DNA from: Dicyema japonicum
Taxonomy: Eukaryota > Dicyemida > Rhombozoa > Dicyemidae
DNA: 64,000 nucleotides
Direction: 5' to 3'
Assembly (NCBI GenBank): GCA_011109175.1
Contig: RDEW01000007.1
Location: forward strand, 247,712 to 311,711
The translations under genes and the position numbers were made by a program. The notes beneath the pieces were generated by a model that was not told the DNA's origin, made no database searches, and saw nothing but the letters and a program-made list of their open reading frames with translations. Numbering within the stretch: position 1 is the first letter of the stretch; every line of letters begins with the position of its first letter. Shown here piece by piece: positions 1-9,942 of the stretch.

Positions 1-740
1 ATTCCTATTCAATTTATTTACAGCTGACATTCCGACGCCGAATGGAGAAGACGACCTGCTTCTGGCGTATGCAGACGATATCGACTTGGCCTCACGGGAT
101 AAGAACATCCAAAGAGCGATGGAAAGAATGCAACACCACATAGGTCGACTACTCAAGTTGTTTAATAAATACTGAAAAATCTGTTACAACTCTTTATGCC
201 TCGGACAAAGATTGTCGAACAGAACAATAGAAGTTACTGCGGAGGGAAGAGCATTGCCGTTCAGCAAATGGCAAAAAATATTGGGTCTGACTTTTGATAC
301 ATGAACTTTACGAGACACGTCACTAACGTGCTGAACAAATGTGAGAAAAAAATCAACCTTCTGAAATGCCTAACAGGTCTATGGAAAATTAGACATACTC
401 TATACTTAAAACGTTCCTCTCACAGTACATTGAACCATGCATTTAACATGCGTGTACTTCATGGGAACCACAGGCCTCTTATACGAACATCCAGAAAATC
501 TCCGCAACCCAGAAAAGGGCCTTCAATTTAACGGAGAGATGGTATACAAGGGAAAACATTAAATCACCGACGCCCATGGAGAAAACTAATCGAAAAAAAC
601 AAAAATGGACACAAATCCCAAAAAGTAAGTGCTCGCCCGCAACGAACTTGTCTAAGCTCGAGGGATCAATACCGAGCAAAGATCAAAGCCTTGATCCAAT
701 TCGTCGGATCACTTAGTTTAGTTTTTCAGTTCAACAGTGG
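1..740 (+). mobile_element. Jockey-like LINE, 3' part of reverse transcriptase (decayed)
   Basis: The window opens inside an RT domain. In shifting frames it encodes the palm motif LLLAYADD (YADD at about 68-79), then ASRDKNIQRAMERMQHH, and later LTFDT and NFTRHVTNVLNK, the usual post-YADD region of jockey/CR1-type LINEs. Stops and frameshifts break the frame (e.g. after FNKY near 172). It is nearly collinear with 42240-42975, which keeps about 18 bases missing here near 165-170. RT catalytic function is therefore not expected. Family placement is from motif order and similarity to the 24-27 kb and 33-35 kb elements. Confidence 0.8.
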
Positions 741-954
741 TCTTTGAAATTAATTTTAATTTAGTGTAATTAATTTATCCAAATTCGTTGCAGAAAGGTT
801 AGATCCCCAGACATTACATGCATATCCTATTGTAGACTCGATGAACTGTTTGTATATGACCTCCAGTTCACTCAGATTTTTTTTGTCTTTGTTTTCCCAA
901 GAACGCCTTCAGGAAGTTGATTTTCCTCGTAAAAGTCAATTTTATTTATTTAGT
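741..954 (+). mobile_element. Jockey-like LINE fragment
   Basis: About 780-950 is the reverse complement of roughly 26930-27080, near the 5' boundary of the antisense jockey element there. It is therefore a short sense-strand fragment of the same repeat, placed after the RT fragment. No open frame of any length. Confidence 0.55.
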
Positions 955-1205
955 TAACACCAAGACCACGGTAAAACCAAAACTAACTATAACGTGATCC
1001 TGATGCGCTCGCCAAAATCCTCATTCTTTTCCCGGTGCTCCTCCACGTACCCACACAAGCTCGTACTAGGCGACTGACTGTATTTGCAGGGCCACCTTCC
1101 CGCATGCCGGAGTTTTGTTTAATGAGGGCCTCCAGAGTAGTCGGTCCGGTTCTGTGTCTTCCACAAGACCACCCCTCCGTCATTCTGAAAGCCTTCTTTT
1201 GAATG
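955..1205 (-). mobile_element. Jockey-like LINE 3' end, antisense
   Basis: The reverse strand reads a C-terminal stretch with TLEALIKQN and a WRSTGKRMRILAS-like end. It parallels the end of the 24.3 kb element (TLQTLMKDD, EEHRKNLSILLRRTGIT). On the - strand it is followed by a GGTGTTAACTAAATAAAT-like tail, the 3' signature shared by this LINE group in the window. Confidence 0.5.
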
Positions 1206-1317
1206 TCCTCGATTTTATAATGGACGTTTTAAAAAATAAATACTAAAATTATTAATTATTAATAAAGGAAATATATTTTTAAATGCTAATTGATAGAAAA
1301 TAAATAATTTAAACCGC

Positions 1318-2555
1318 ATGAGTAGTCTAATAATAAAGAATGTCGTAAATAAGACTGGAATTATAACTCTGAACAGAGAAAAGGCCCTTAATTCGTTGAC
1401 CACAGTAATGTGTAGGGAGCTTTATGACATCCTCAAGGTTTCTATGTTTATTTAATTGTAGGAATGGGACCGTGATCCTAGGATCAACAAAGTTATATTA
1501 ACCTCAAAGGGAAAAGCCTTCTGTGCTGGGGGAGATGTAAAATGTTGATTTTTTCATTCATTATCAGACCTGAGAGAAATGTCTTTGACAAAAGACTACT
1601 TTGCAATCTCTGACTTCTTCAGACAAGAATATACCTTGAACAACCTAATTGGGACAATGAAGACTCCGCTAATTCCCATAATCAACGGAGTCTTCATGGG
1701 AGGGGTTTGTCTGGCAATTACTATCAGGGCGTCGGAATAACTGTTCATGCACCGATTCGCATCGTCACGGAAAAAGCAGTCTTCGCTATGCCTGAAACTG
1801 CCATTGATATTTCTCCGCGACATTTCAGGTCTTTATCCTGATGTTGGAGGGACTTACTTTTTTCCTCGCCTTGCAGCTGGTCTGGGTACTTATCTGGGTC
1901 TAACAGGACAGCGTCTCCTAGGAATGGATGTTAAAATTTCGGGAGTGGGCACACATTTGTAAATTCGGATAAAGTACTAAATTTCTTTTACGATGTCCCC
2001 AACTTCATTGACAAGCTCACTGAGTATAACGGAGATTCAAATGTCGCCCCAACCGTTGAGAATATCTCTAGTCTGATTTTTTAGGCTTACTCGTCTGACT
2101 CAGGATTTAGCAAATTACTGACTTCTGAGAATCTGGGAGAAATCTCTGAGATCTTCAATTTGGGATCAGTTGAAGAGATCGTTTCAGCGCTTTCTAAGAG
2201 CTCGACCGACTTTGCAGCACAGACGTTGTCTACCATTAATAAAATGGTGACGACTTGTCTCTATTTCAGTCCCCAACATCCATTAAAATTACTTTCCGTC
2301 AGATTCAGATGGGGGTTAAGCTTCCGAATTTGACAGAATGTCTGAAAGTTGAGTTTCCTCTGTCGAACAATATTGTTAGACTCCACGATTTTCACGAAGG
2401 AGTCCGTTCTGGTTGGTTTGGAGTCTAACTTCTTAGTTCTCGTGGACAAAACAAACTCGCCTACCTGGAATCCTTCTTCTATTGCTGAAGTCAATGATGA
2501 TGACATCCTCAGATTGTATGATCTCCCATTTGGAGTGGCTAATATTGATCTCTAA
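1318..2555 (+). CDS. HIBCH: 3-hydroxyisobutyryl-CoA hydrolase, micro-intron gene
   Basis: Hydrolyses 3-hydroxyisobutyryl-CoA in mitochondrial valine breakdown; crotonase fold. Seen: [19 protein letters not shown] (oxyanion loop), [67 protein letters not shown], then a stop at 2553-2555. Introns placed from the family frame: 1438-1461, 1544-1567, 1705-1727, 1807-1828 (AT...AG ends, noncanonical), 2071-2103 (33 nt, least certain), 2247-2269 and 2412-2436. One base is missing near 1956-1960 (THF/VNSDK junction). Restoring that count gives 355 codons including stop, close to the mature human enzyme. The ATG at 1318 starts about 10 residues before TGIITLNR, so no mitochondrial presequence is visible; an upstream exon is possible. 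Either functional with a sequence error or newly broken. Confidence 0.9.
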
Positions 2556-2580
2556 TTTTATTGATTCCTCAACTAACTTG

Positions 2581-2842
2581 ACTTTTTGTGCAATTTACCC
2601 GAGAAAAGAAGGTATGAGTTGTTTGCTTTGATATTTTGAAATTGACCCTCGAGTTTCCACCCAATATATCCCCAGTTTATTTTGTTCTGATTATCCTATT
2701 AATGGCAATCAGAGATTGGACCAGAACTCTAATAGTCGATTTTCACTACTTTTCAGTTAGTCCACCCCCATTTGAAGAAGCAGGGGAAAGATCTTTAAAG
2801 GAGTTCGCTGTTTCGTGTCTACTATCATCACTGAGTTAAAAA
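2581..2842 (+). CDS. Possible unidentified spliced gene fragment
   Basis: A readable frame runs from about 2610 (RRYELFALIF) through EIDPRVSTQYIPSLFCSDY, then PINGNQRLDQNSN, and after a plausible 22-nt GT...AG intron at 2737-2758 continues SPPPFEEAGERSLKEFAV to a stop near 2840. One surplus T near 2634-2637 would have to be an indel. I do not recognise the protein. It follows HIBCH by only about 30 bases on the same strand. It could be a small gene or chance. Confidence 0.25.
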
Positions 2843-3551
2843 GTAGAGAAGTTTTCTTGGCTGACTAAGACAGAGGAAGGCTGATTCCAGGGAGGACAGA
2901 AGGAATGTTCGGTGAGAAGTAACCACTGTGACAATTAATTTAATGTTGTGGCATTTAGAAATTGTTTTTAGGGTTTATCGAAAATAATTTTACTTAATTC
3001 TGTTCAGATTTGATTCAATTTCCTTTGCAGTCTGGAAATTTCATCCTCTTTGTAACTTGGGGACCTACCCACGTCTACACTCTCTTGTCCTGGAACTTTA
3101 TAGAGATCATCGAGTACCTTGAGAGGTCACAAGGGTTAGTTCAAAAGTATAATAATAGCAAGTCAAAATATTCTAACAATGACTCCAAAATAAACGTTTC
3201 CAGTTTGTCAAGCGGTTAATGTAAAGTACTTAGAGTACACAAAATGTCTAATATGTTTCACAGATCCTTTCTTTTTCTCAGGCATATAATTTTTCTCAAA
3301 ACATTTTGAGACAATTCCACATTATGACCACCTGGATAGCTTATCGATAGTTTTTTGGCAAGGGACATGTCAGTCTCAAAATACCAGAGATAAATATAAA
3401 ATTAATTTAAATCCCCAAAAATAGCAAAGCATAATATCGAATTGACTAAAGATACAGGATAAGTCAGTTCAATTCTTGCATAAGGACGACACGTGGTTCA
3501 TGAATATATATTACCTAAAAGTACCATCTCAATTCCACCTAACCCAGACAT
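2843..3551. other. Intergenic, one weak antisense exon candidate
   Basis: AT-rich spacer between two convergent genes. On the - strand about 3005-3110 reads VPGQESVDVGRSPSYKED followed by EISRLQRKLNQI and a stop, preceded by a possible 22-nt intron. This resembles a coiled-coil C-terminus but has no identifiable upstream exon. Nothing else recognisable. Confidence 0.25.
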
Positions 3552-5327
3552 TTATGACCAATTTAACCACGTGTTACTCAAAAAACCAAATATATAAATA
3601 TTTATACTAAATACGAAAAAATAACAAAATTTATAAAAACTTAGAGCCAAAGCCATAATCTCAGCCAACGATTTGTTCTCCAACCTATCAGTCTTACGCG
3701 ACTTATTCCTTCCAGTGGTCCCCGACACGGAAATCTTCCGTTTTCTCGCCTTACTCTTTCCATCAACAGCCTACAAATAATCCAAGGTAAATCACCTTGC
3801 TCTGAACTGCCAATTGTTTCTCCAGAAACCGAAGTCGCGGAGTAACAGAAAGTCCCATAGACCTAAATCAGTGAACATGGCAAATACCGTGAAAATTCCG
3901 CAAGATCCAGCTTCTTAACATCGAATAACTCCTTGTCCGCTGCATAAAAGACCCACTTGGAGTAGGAGAGAATGGCCTTCTTGCATGCGTCGTTCAATTC
4001 TGGACTGTTGGCACAGCAGGACTGGATTCGACTAGTCACATTCACGTTGCTTTCACAGTTGATCTCAATTATGGGAATTCGTTGATTCAGTAACTTCTCA
4101 ACAAAGGTTAACTCGGAGTCCAGCAAAACCAGCAAGGAATGTCCACGATTTTGGTACCTCGCAGTCCTCCCAACTCTGTGGATATATGAATCAACAGAAT
4201 CGGGACAGTCAAGCTGAATCACCCAGTCGACTGCAGCAAAGTCTAAACCACGTGCTGCCAAATCAGTAGCAATAAGAGCAGAGTAATTCCTGTTCTCAAA
4301 CTCTTCACAAACGTGACTCCTTTGATGTTGTTTCATTCCTCCATAAAGACATCCTACTTTGATCCTCATGGCTTTCAGAAGCCCCTCCAGATACCTCACC
4401 TGCTTACACGTGGATAGGAACACAATCATCCTCCGTTTTTTCATCACAAGTCCACACAAAACACTCATTTTCTGGCCTATTCCGCATTTTATATATTTCT
4501 GCATAGATTTCACAGTGCTACCTGTTTTAGGCCGTTGGGAGTAGAAAACTCTGAGTGTTCATGGACGGAAATGTAAAGAGGACTGGTCACGTGTAGTCGA
4601 CTTAGATCGGTCACAGACTTTGTTAGGGTGGCTGAGAACAACAGGTTCTGTCTCTTTTGGGGCAACAATTCGATGATGTAGTTAAGGGTCTCCGAAAATC
4701 CCAAGTCAAGGATGCGGTCAGCCTCGTCCAACACTACAGTGATCATGAACAACAAACCTAACACTCGGAGGTTCAGACTCTCACGCTCTTCTAAGAATTC
4801 AAGAAGTCTTCCAGGGGTTCCTACAATTATGTTGGGACTCGATTTTAGCTGGGTCTTTTCGCCTCCTATGAGCAGTCCCCGTGTAAAAACGTGCTCAGAA
4901 CAAATTCCGTCGAGGACCTTAAATATTTGGGTGGCCAACTCCCTAGTGGGGGACACTATGAGAGCTGTCAGCCCGTCAAGATGAGTGACATGTGCCCAAT
5001 AAAGAGACTCAACAACCTTGATGAGTGTAATATGTACTGGAATAAGGAATGCTAGAGTTTTTCCTGATCCCGTCTTTGCTGCGGCCAATAAATTTTGTCC
5101 CCGTAGAGCTGGAAGGATTGCTTCTCTCTGGATGTCTGTTACTTCTTGCCACTGTGTCAATCCATTGAGAGTGAGCTCGGACAATGGGAGGTCAGTAAAC
5201 TTTTTAATATTCTCCGTTGAAGTGATCTTTAATGATTACATTACGTTACAGTAGATAGTTTATTCTTTAGTTTGGAGATTTCTTGTGCTGTATCGTGATT
5301 TTTGCTTTTACTAGATTTTTTCCCCAT
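3552..5327 (-). CDS. DDX10: DEAD-box RNA helicase DDX10/Dbp4
   Basis: ATP-dependent RNA helicase of the nucleolar small-subunit processome (Dbp4/DDX10 family). Starts at ATG 5327-5325 (MGKKSSKSKNHD). Motifs in order: FTDLPLS and DIQRE (Q-motif region), AAKTGSGKT (about residues 74-82), PTRELA, IGGEK, TPGR, VLDEADRILD, FSAT, ATDLAARGLDF, HRVGRTARY (about 350), then the DDX10-specific ELFDVKKLDLAEFS and SMGLSVTPRLRFLEKQ. Introns: 5227-5249, 5017-5037, 4734-4757, 4499-4521, 3863-3887, 3771-3795 (21-25 nt). Spliced length is 545 codons with no indel. Two introns (5017-5037, 4734-4757) are multiples of three without stops, so they look like insertions in the unspliced frame. The last roughly 25 residues are hydrophobic; an alternative 34-nt intron near 3605-3640 would stop after MALAL. 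Human DDX10 is longer, with a large C-terminal extension missing here. Confidence 0.93.
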
Positions 5328-5400
5328 ATTGCACTTTATTTATTTATTAACGTGAAAATTTAAATTTAAAAATAATTTATCACTTAATTCATAAAAGTTT

Positions 5401-5726
5401 TATTGATTTAGCCGCGTGGCATAGTGGTTAGGTGTCGGCTACGGGTTCGAATCTTGCTACTGTTCACCTGGTGGAAGGTTCCACGCATCTACGATGCAGA
5501 AAGGGTCTGACGAGTGACGCCGTCATCAGTGGATACTCACTGCGGAACTGGATTGTCTTGAAAGGACCCACACACAAGAAAAAGAAAAAAAGAAGTGAAT
5601 ATAATTCCTTGGTTCTACGATTAGTTAAAATTAACTGTTCTTTACTTAAATAAAGTGTGTCCTGCCTATGCGGAGCTATAAATACTATGGCTCTCGTGAA
5701 AAGGCTTTATTATTATTATTGATTTA
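5401..5726 (+). repeat. tRNA-derived SINE, full length with target-site duplication
   Basis: Begins near 5411 with a tRNA-like head: A box TGGCATAGTGG (5417-5427) and B box GGTTCGAATCT (5444-5454), a Pol III internal promoter. A unique body (about 5460-5640, with CCACGCATCTACGATGC) and a LINE-like 3' tail (about 5668-5700) follow, ending in (TTA)n. The 10-bp sequence tattgattta occurs at 5401-5410 and 5717-5726, consistent with a target-site duplication. A second copy lies at about 49893-50138 (- strand) and a fragment near 63040. A functional tRNA is unlikely because no acceptor stem pairs across the head. Confidence 0.85.
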
Positions 5727-5729
5727 ATT

Positions 5730-7740
5730 AATTTTAAAACTTCCATATCATAGATGGATTTAGTATACGTGGTGCCATGTGTTTCACCTTTTGTGGAGGC
5801 ACTCAGTGTCAAAGTGATATGAAAAAGAGTTGGCTAACAATATTCCACTCTCAGTGTCTTGCTGTTAATGTTGTAGAACCAAACCTGGTACTGGTTCTAC
5901 TCTAACTATTCTACAAGTGAATGTCCCCAGGGTTCGTAACCAATTTATGGAACTGCACGTTTTGATTGCATATCTCAAAGTGGAAATCGACTTCATTTGT
6001 GTGTTAAAACTTATGAAATCAGTCCCATATCAAGTTCCTCTCGAGGTCTACTGCCTTAGTAACATTCAGATAATTATTTTATACGCACTATGTCATAGGA
6101 CGTGACAAACCATGTGCAATAAGAGAAATCATAATCTTGTGTCTAGCAGGATGCGCGAACGTCGTGTTGCAGAGGAATAGGTTTTTTTCTTTGCAGAAGT
6201 TCACAGGCAGGTTTCTTTCTCTGCCGAGCCTTCCAATGAATGTTTCTTCGGAGGTTTTCCACTCCCGCTCATTATTAATACTGAGAGTGCCAGTTCGGCG
6301 CAGACAACCGACAGATTAGTACAAAAGTATTCAACCTCCTCAGAGTATCATTAAGAGATCAACTGCTGGGAGCATATGTGTTTATGATCGGAAAGGTCCA
6401 CACAAAGTTGATTTCTTGCAATATTTTTTCTTTATAAAAATAAAAAGAGAAAATATAAGCACGCTACTCGTTGTGGCGCTATGAAGAGAGATGAGAAAAA
6501 GAAAGGAAAATCAGAAAAGAACATGCAGAAAACTGCAAAAGAAGGTGAAATATGCAAAAAATACAACATAATGGACAAAAGAAAGCGGATAATCCATTGC
6601 ATGGCCTGTTTGTGTGGCTTCCAAATGTCCTGTGCCGGAATAACTAAAAGAGCCCTGGCTGTCAGTTCCGATTGGCACTGTCGGTCATATCTCCCACCAG
6701 ATAATACGACAAACTCATCCCTACGCTACCCTTCTGAACATGTTCCACTAGACCATCAGGAAATACTTGAATTGATCTCCAACTTGACACATACACGAAG
6801 ACTCCTGATCCGGATTCCCAAAGCTGCCCGTATATCTGTCGCGGAGTGACTATGTGAGTATATTGAAAGGGCAGTTTTTTCGGACGACTCTGAGGATTGG
6901 GCACGATTATTTTGCTTTGCTCCATTCACACTATGCATACTCCAGGAGGGGAAAAAAGAGAAATCAATTACGTAATTAGTAAAGGAGAATGTTCACACAT
7001 TATTTTCAAGGAACCTATTAGCAGACTCAGAAAAACTCACCTACGAAATCCAAAACCATGAGAAGCCAACATCGACTATCTCGGACACTCAGAGATTAAT
7101 TCGGAAAGTGGAATCTGTGCTGTCGTTAGGATCCTTGCAGATCAACACCGTATAATTGAGCCGTCTGAATAGTCCTACGCATCACTTGTTGAGCGACACC
7201 TAAGTTCCCCCCAACGACCACCGGATTCCTCCTTGCCTAGGACAATTACCCAATCTACTTGTTTCTGAAGAAGACGTAAAAGATGGGATTCTCTCTTTCG
7301 CCCCGAGCAGCAGTGGAGGACTAGATAGGTTCCGTCCTGATCAACTCAATGACCTCATTGCTCATAACACGGGCAACTCTAGGGTCCGAATCGTGTTTGC
7401 CATCACCAAACTAATGAACAGGATTCTGTCTGGGACACTTCCAGAAACAATTTGACACGTAATGTTCTCCGCCAAGTTAATCGCATTCGACTTGAATATG
7501 CCAGCGTGAATATGCCCTATTGTTTTTCGTCGGTGGCCTCAAACCTTGTATGAAGAGCTATCCAATCTTCGCAGATGGTCCTGTACCCAAAAAGAACGAG
7601 AACATTTCTCACGTAATCGTCAAAATTAACGTTAAAAATGCCATCAACTCGATACAACGTGATACAATTCTGGAGGATTGTTTCCCATCAGTGTACAGTT
7701 TGGTTAAAGGATCAAGAGGTTGAGCTGATGATTTAGCTCT
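5730..7740 (+). mobile_element. Degenerate non-LTR element: endonuclease-like, PHD-like and RT remnants
   Basis: About 5910-6000 reads ILQVNVPRVRNQF then LIAYLKVEIDFICV, resembling the start of an APE endonuclease domain. 6481-6849 is a lysine-rich start followed by a Cys/His cluster (CMACLCGFQMSCAG ... SDWHC) that resembles the degenerate PHD-like finger of some LINE ORFs. From about 7200, frames give SLPRTITQSTCFEEDV, SFAPSSSGGLDRFRPDQL and ILSGTLPETI, then at 7520-7723 NVKNAINSIQRDTILEDCFP, the RT fingers/palm. Many stops and shifts; not functional. It may be two elements merged. Confidence 0.55.
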
Positions 7741-8363
7741 ATAGGACTATATATCTTGATATTCCTATGACGGACGTAATCCATCTTTCAATCTAACTAT
7801 ACGGTCAAATGACTAACTCGGAGACATCGATCCAACATGTCCAAAAAATAAAAGCACCCTACATCAATATTATGGAGTTCATATCCTATTAAGCTTATAT
7901 TTGGACAATATTAAGGTTGACTTCATAGTTATCCTCTGTTCATACAACTTGTTGAGACTAGGTCTATTGAAGTCAAGTAAAATTGTACAGAGATTGTAGT
8001 AGTGACTACATTTTCCCCCAAATGTCCCTCCTTTAAGCCAATACAAAAACGTGTCGGGCGTAGAATCGGATGCTCACAACTACATGGACAACTTCTTTGG
8101 TTCTTACAAATCAGGTATTCCAGAGAAGTCGATGAGAACCATTTTTTTCCAAAAGTACATCCTCCTTTTCTGATAGCATTTGTTCTCACGAGCTACTTGT
8201 GGGTAGTTTTTATGTAGACTGGTTTCCGATCTTTCATTACCCCGAAAGACTTTTCTAATGACGTCCGTTAAAATAATTTAAAAATTAATTTTTAATAAAA
8301 TTATTTTTTGTAGAATTCAAAGCTAATAAAATATAACAACGACTGTCCTATATTTAACTGAAA

Positions 8364-9725
8364 ATGTTACACAAGAAAATTTATTTATTTATTATTGGAG
8401 CATTCATTTGCTGGGGGTTATTACAAATTAACAGGCCAATGAGAGTATCCCGGTAGTTCTGAGTCGTTTACAATATTTATCTCACTAGTTCCCGGTTATG
8501 GAGGCTCAAAGTTATACGCTAAACTGAATGGTGTCGAAAAGCAGAGTATCTTCTGTAAGCCAAAAACCGACAACTACCGACTATTATGGGTTTCCTTACG
8601 CGACTTCATTCCAATTTTTGAGAAATGTGCCTTTTACATTTTTCGGTACGAACATTTTGCGTTAGCAGACTTCGGTGGAAGAATTCAACTCCCATGAATC
8701 AGTCTGGGGTGAGGATAAAGACCGGAACCTTCGGGGATCCTACTTCCGTGGAATGTCTCAATGACTCAAAATACGGTGAATTTCGCATTATTCGCAGCTT
8801 TAAAGTATACCGGCTATTTTTCTTGGATTATTGACAATTTAACAGCTTCTCTTTTCTATGAGAAAAATAGGAATTTATTCGGAATTCCCTACGACTTCAG
8901 GCTGGACCCTGGTTTTCTTTGTTAAAATAAATTAGATCATTTGAGTGACGTATTTCAGCGCTTGAAAACTTTCATTGAGGATAAATACGAGTCACTGGGA
9001 ATTCCATTCACTCTCCTGGCCCACAGTTATGGGTGCATCATCACGACCAATTTTTTATCGATTCAGTCGGCTTCTTGGAGGAGGAAGTATATCAGAAGGT
9101 TTATTAGCATTTCGTGTCCATATAATGGTTCCATAGATTCTGTTAGAGCCATTCTTATTGGTTAGCGGGATTGTTAACTTTAGGGGTCAATCTGAAAATT
9201 CCAATAAATAGAAAACTCACCAGGGACACTGTTAGAACATTTCCAAGCACATTCTCTCTTTTCCCGACATTTGGAGACCCAGTTACGGTCTCGGGTGTGA
9301 AATATGGATATGATCAGTTGGATGTTATTATTAAGGTATTTATTTGGTAGAGTTTTGAATTTGAATGATGGAGATGTAGAGGCCATGTTGGAAATGAGGA
9401 GCAAATACGAAGGCTGCTTGAGTAGTCTTCGAGTTCCAGAAGATGTTAAGCTTCACTGCTTATATTCAATTGGAATTAAAACTGCTAATTCATTTTCGTT
9501 ATATTTTACGTTAAACAAAGTTATGATTCGTGGAGTGATTTTCCGTCATTCCCTAAAACTGATTACACCGATGGAGACGGGACGGTTAGAACATCAAGTC
9601 TGTCTGAGTGTGGCACACGACACCACTGGGCTACAGTGAAAGAATTTTCCAACACGGAGCATCTCGAAATCCTCCGTGACCCGTCCGTTATTAAGCACAT
9701 TAACGACATATTGACTAAGACTTAA
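8364..9725 (+). CDS. LCAT/lysosomal phospholipase A2 (PLA2G15)-like acyltransferase
   Basis: Alpha/beta hydrolase of the lecithin:cholesterol acyltransferase family, secreted or lysosomal, acting on phospholipid acyl chains. Seen: N-terminal hydrophobic signal/anchor (YLFIIGAFICWGLL), a PGYGGSKLYAKL loop, KPKTDNY, GIPYDFRLDP, the nucleophile elbow AHSYG, SWRRKYIRRFISIS, the catalytic Asp in DGDGTV and His in TEHLEI, and a stop at 9723-9725. Introns: 8463-8488, 8646-8668, 8776-8797, 8912-8935, 9161-9183, 9498-9520 (22-26 nt). One base is missing near 8448-8452 compared with copy 2 (VSPVVL). About 16 surplus bases near 9334-9350 between DVIIK and VLNLNDG are not explained by a canonical intron. 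With both resolved the protein is about 401 residues (human PLA2G15 about 412). All catalytic residues are present, so probably functional or only just lost. Confidence 0.82.
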
Positions 9726-9942
9726 AATAAATAATTCCTTTATTTCCAACTACTGCCTTAAAATAATTCAAATTTAATATGTCACGTGGGCGACTTGAAG
9801 CCTATGGGCAACCTATGGTAACCAAAGATATACCACATAATATGACTTTCTTGTAACCATTATAAGAACAACATTTAACTAATTCATTAATTCTAAATAA
9901 AAAATTAATTCAAACCGTATTAATTAAATGGCTAACCTGATT

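Noticed and set aside
3863-5184. Two separate helicase genes
   Set aside because: They are exons of one DDX10 gene joined by a 23-nt intron at 4499-4521. A DDX49/Dbp8 identity was considered, but the ELFDV...SMGLSVTPRLRFL extension is DDX10-specific.
5411-5483. Possible functional tRNA gene
   Set aside because: A and B boxes are good but no acceptor stem or anticodon arm pairs, and the unit recurs with a LINE-like tail: it is a SINE head.
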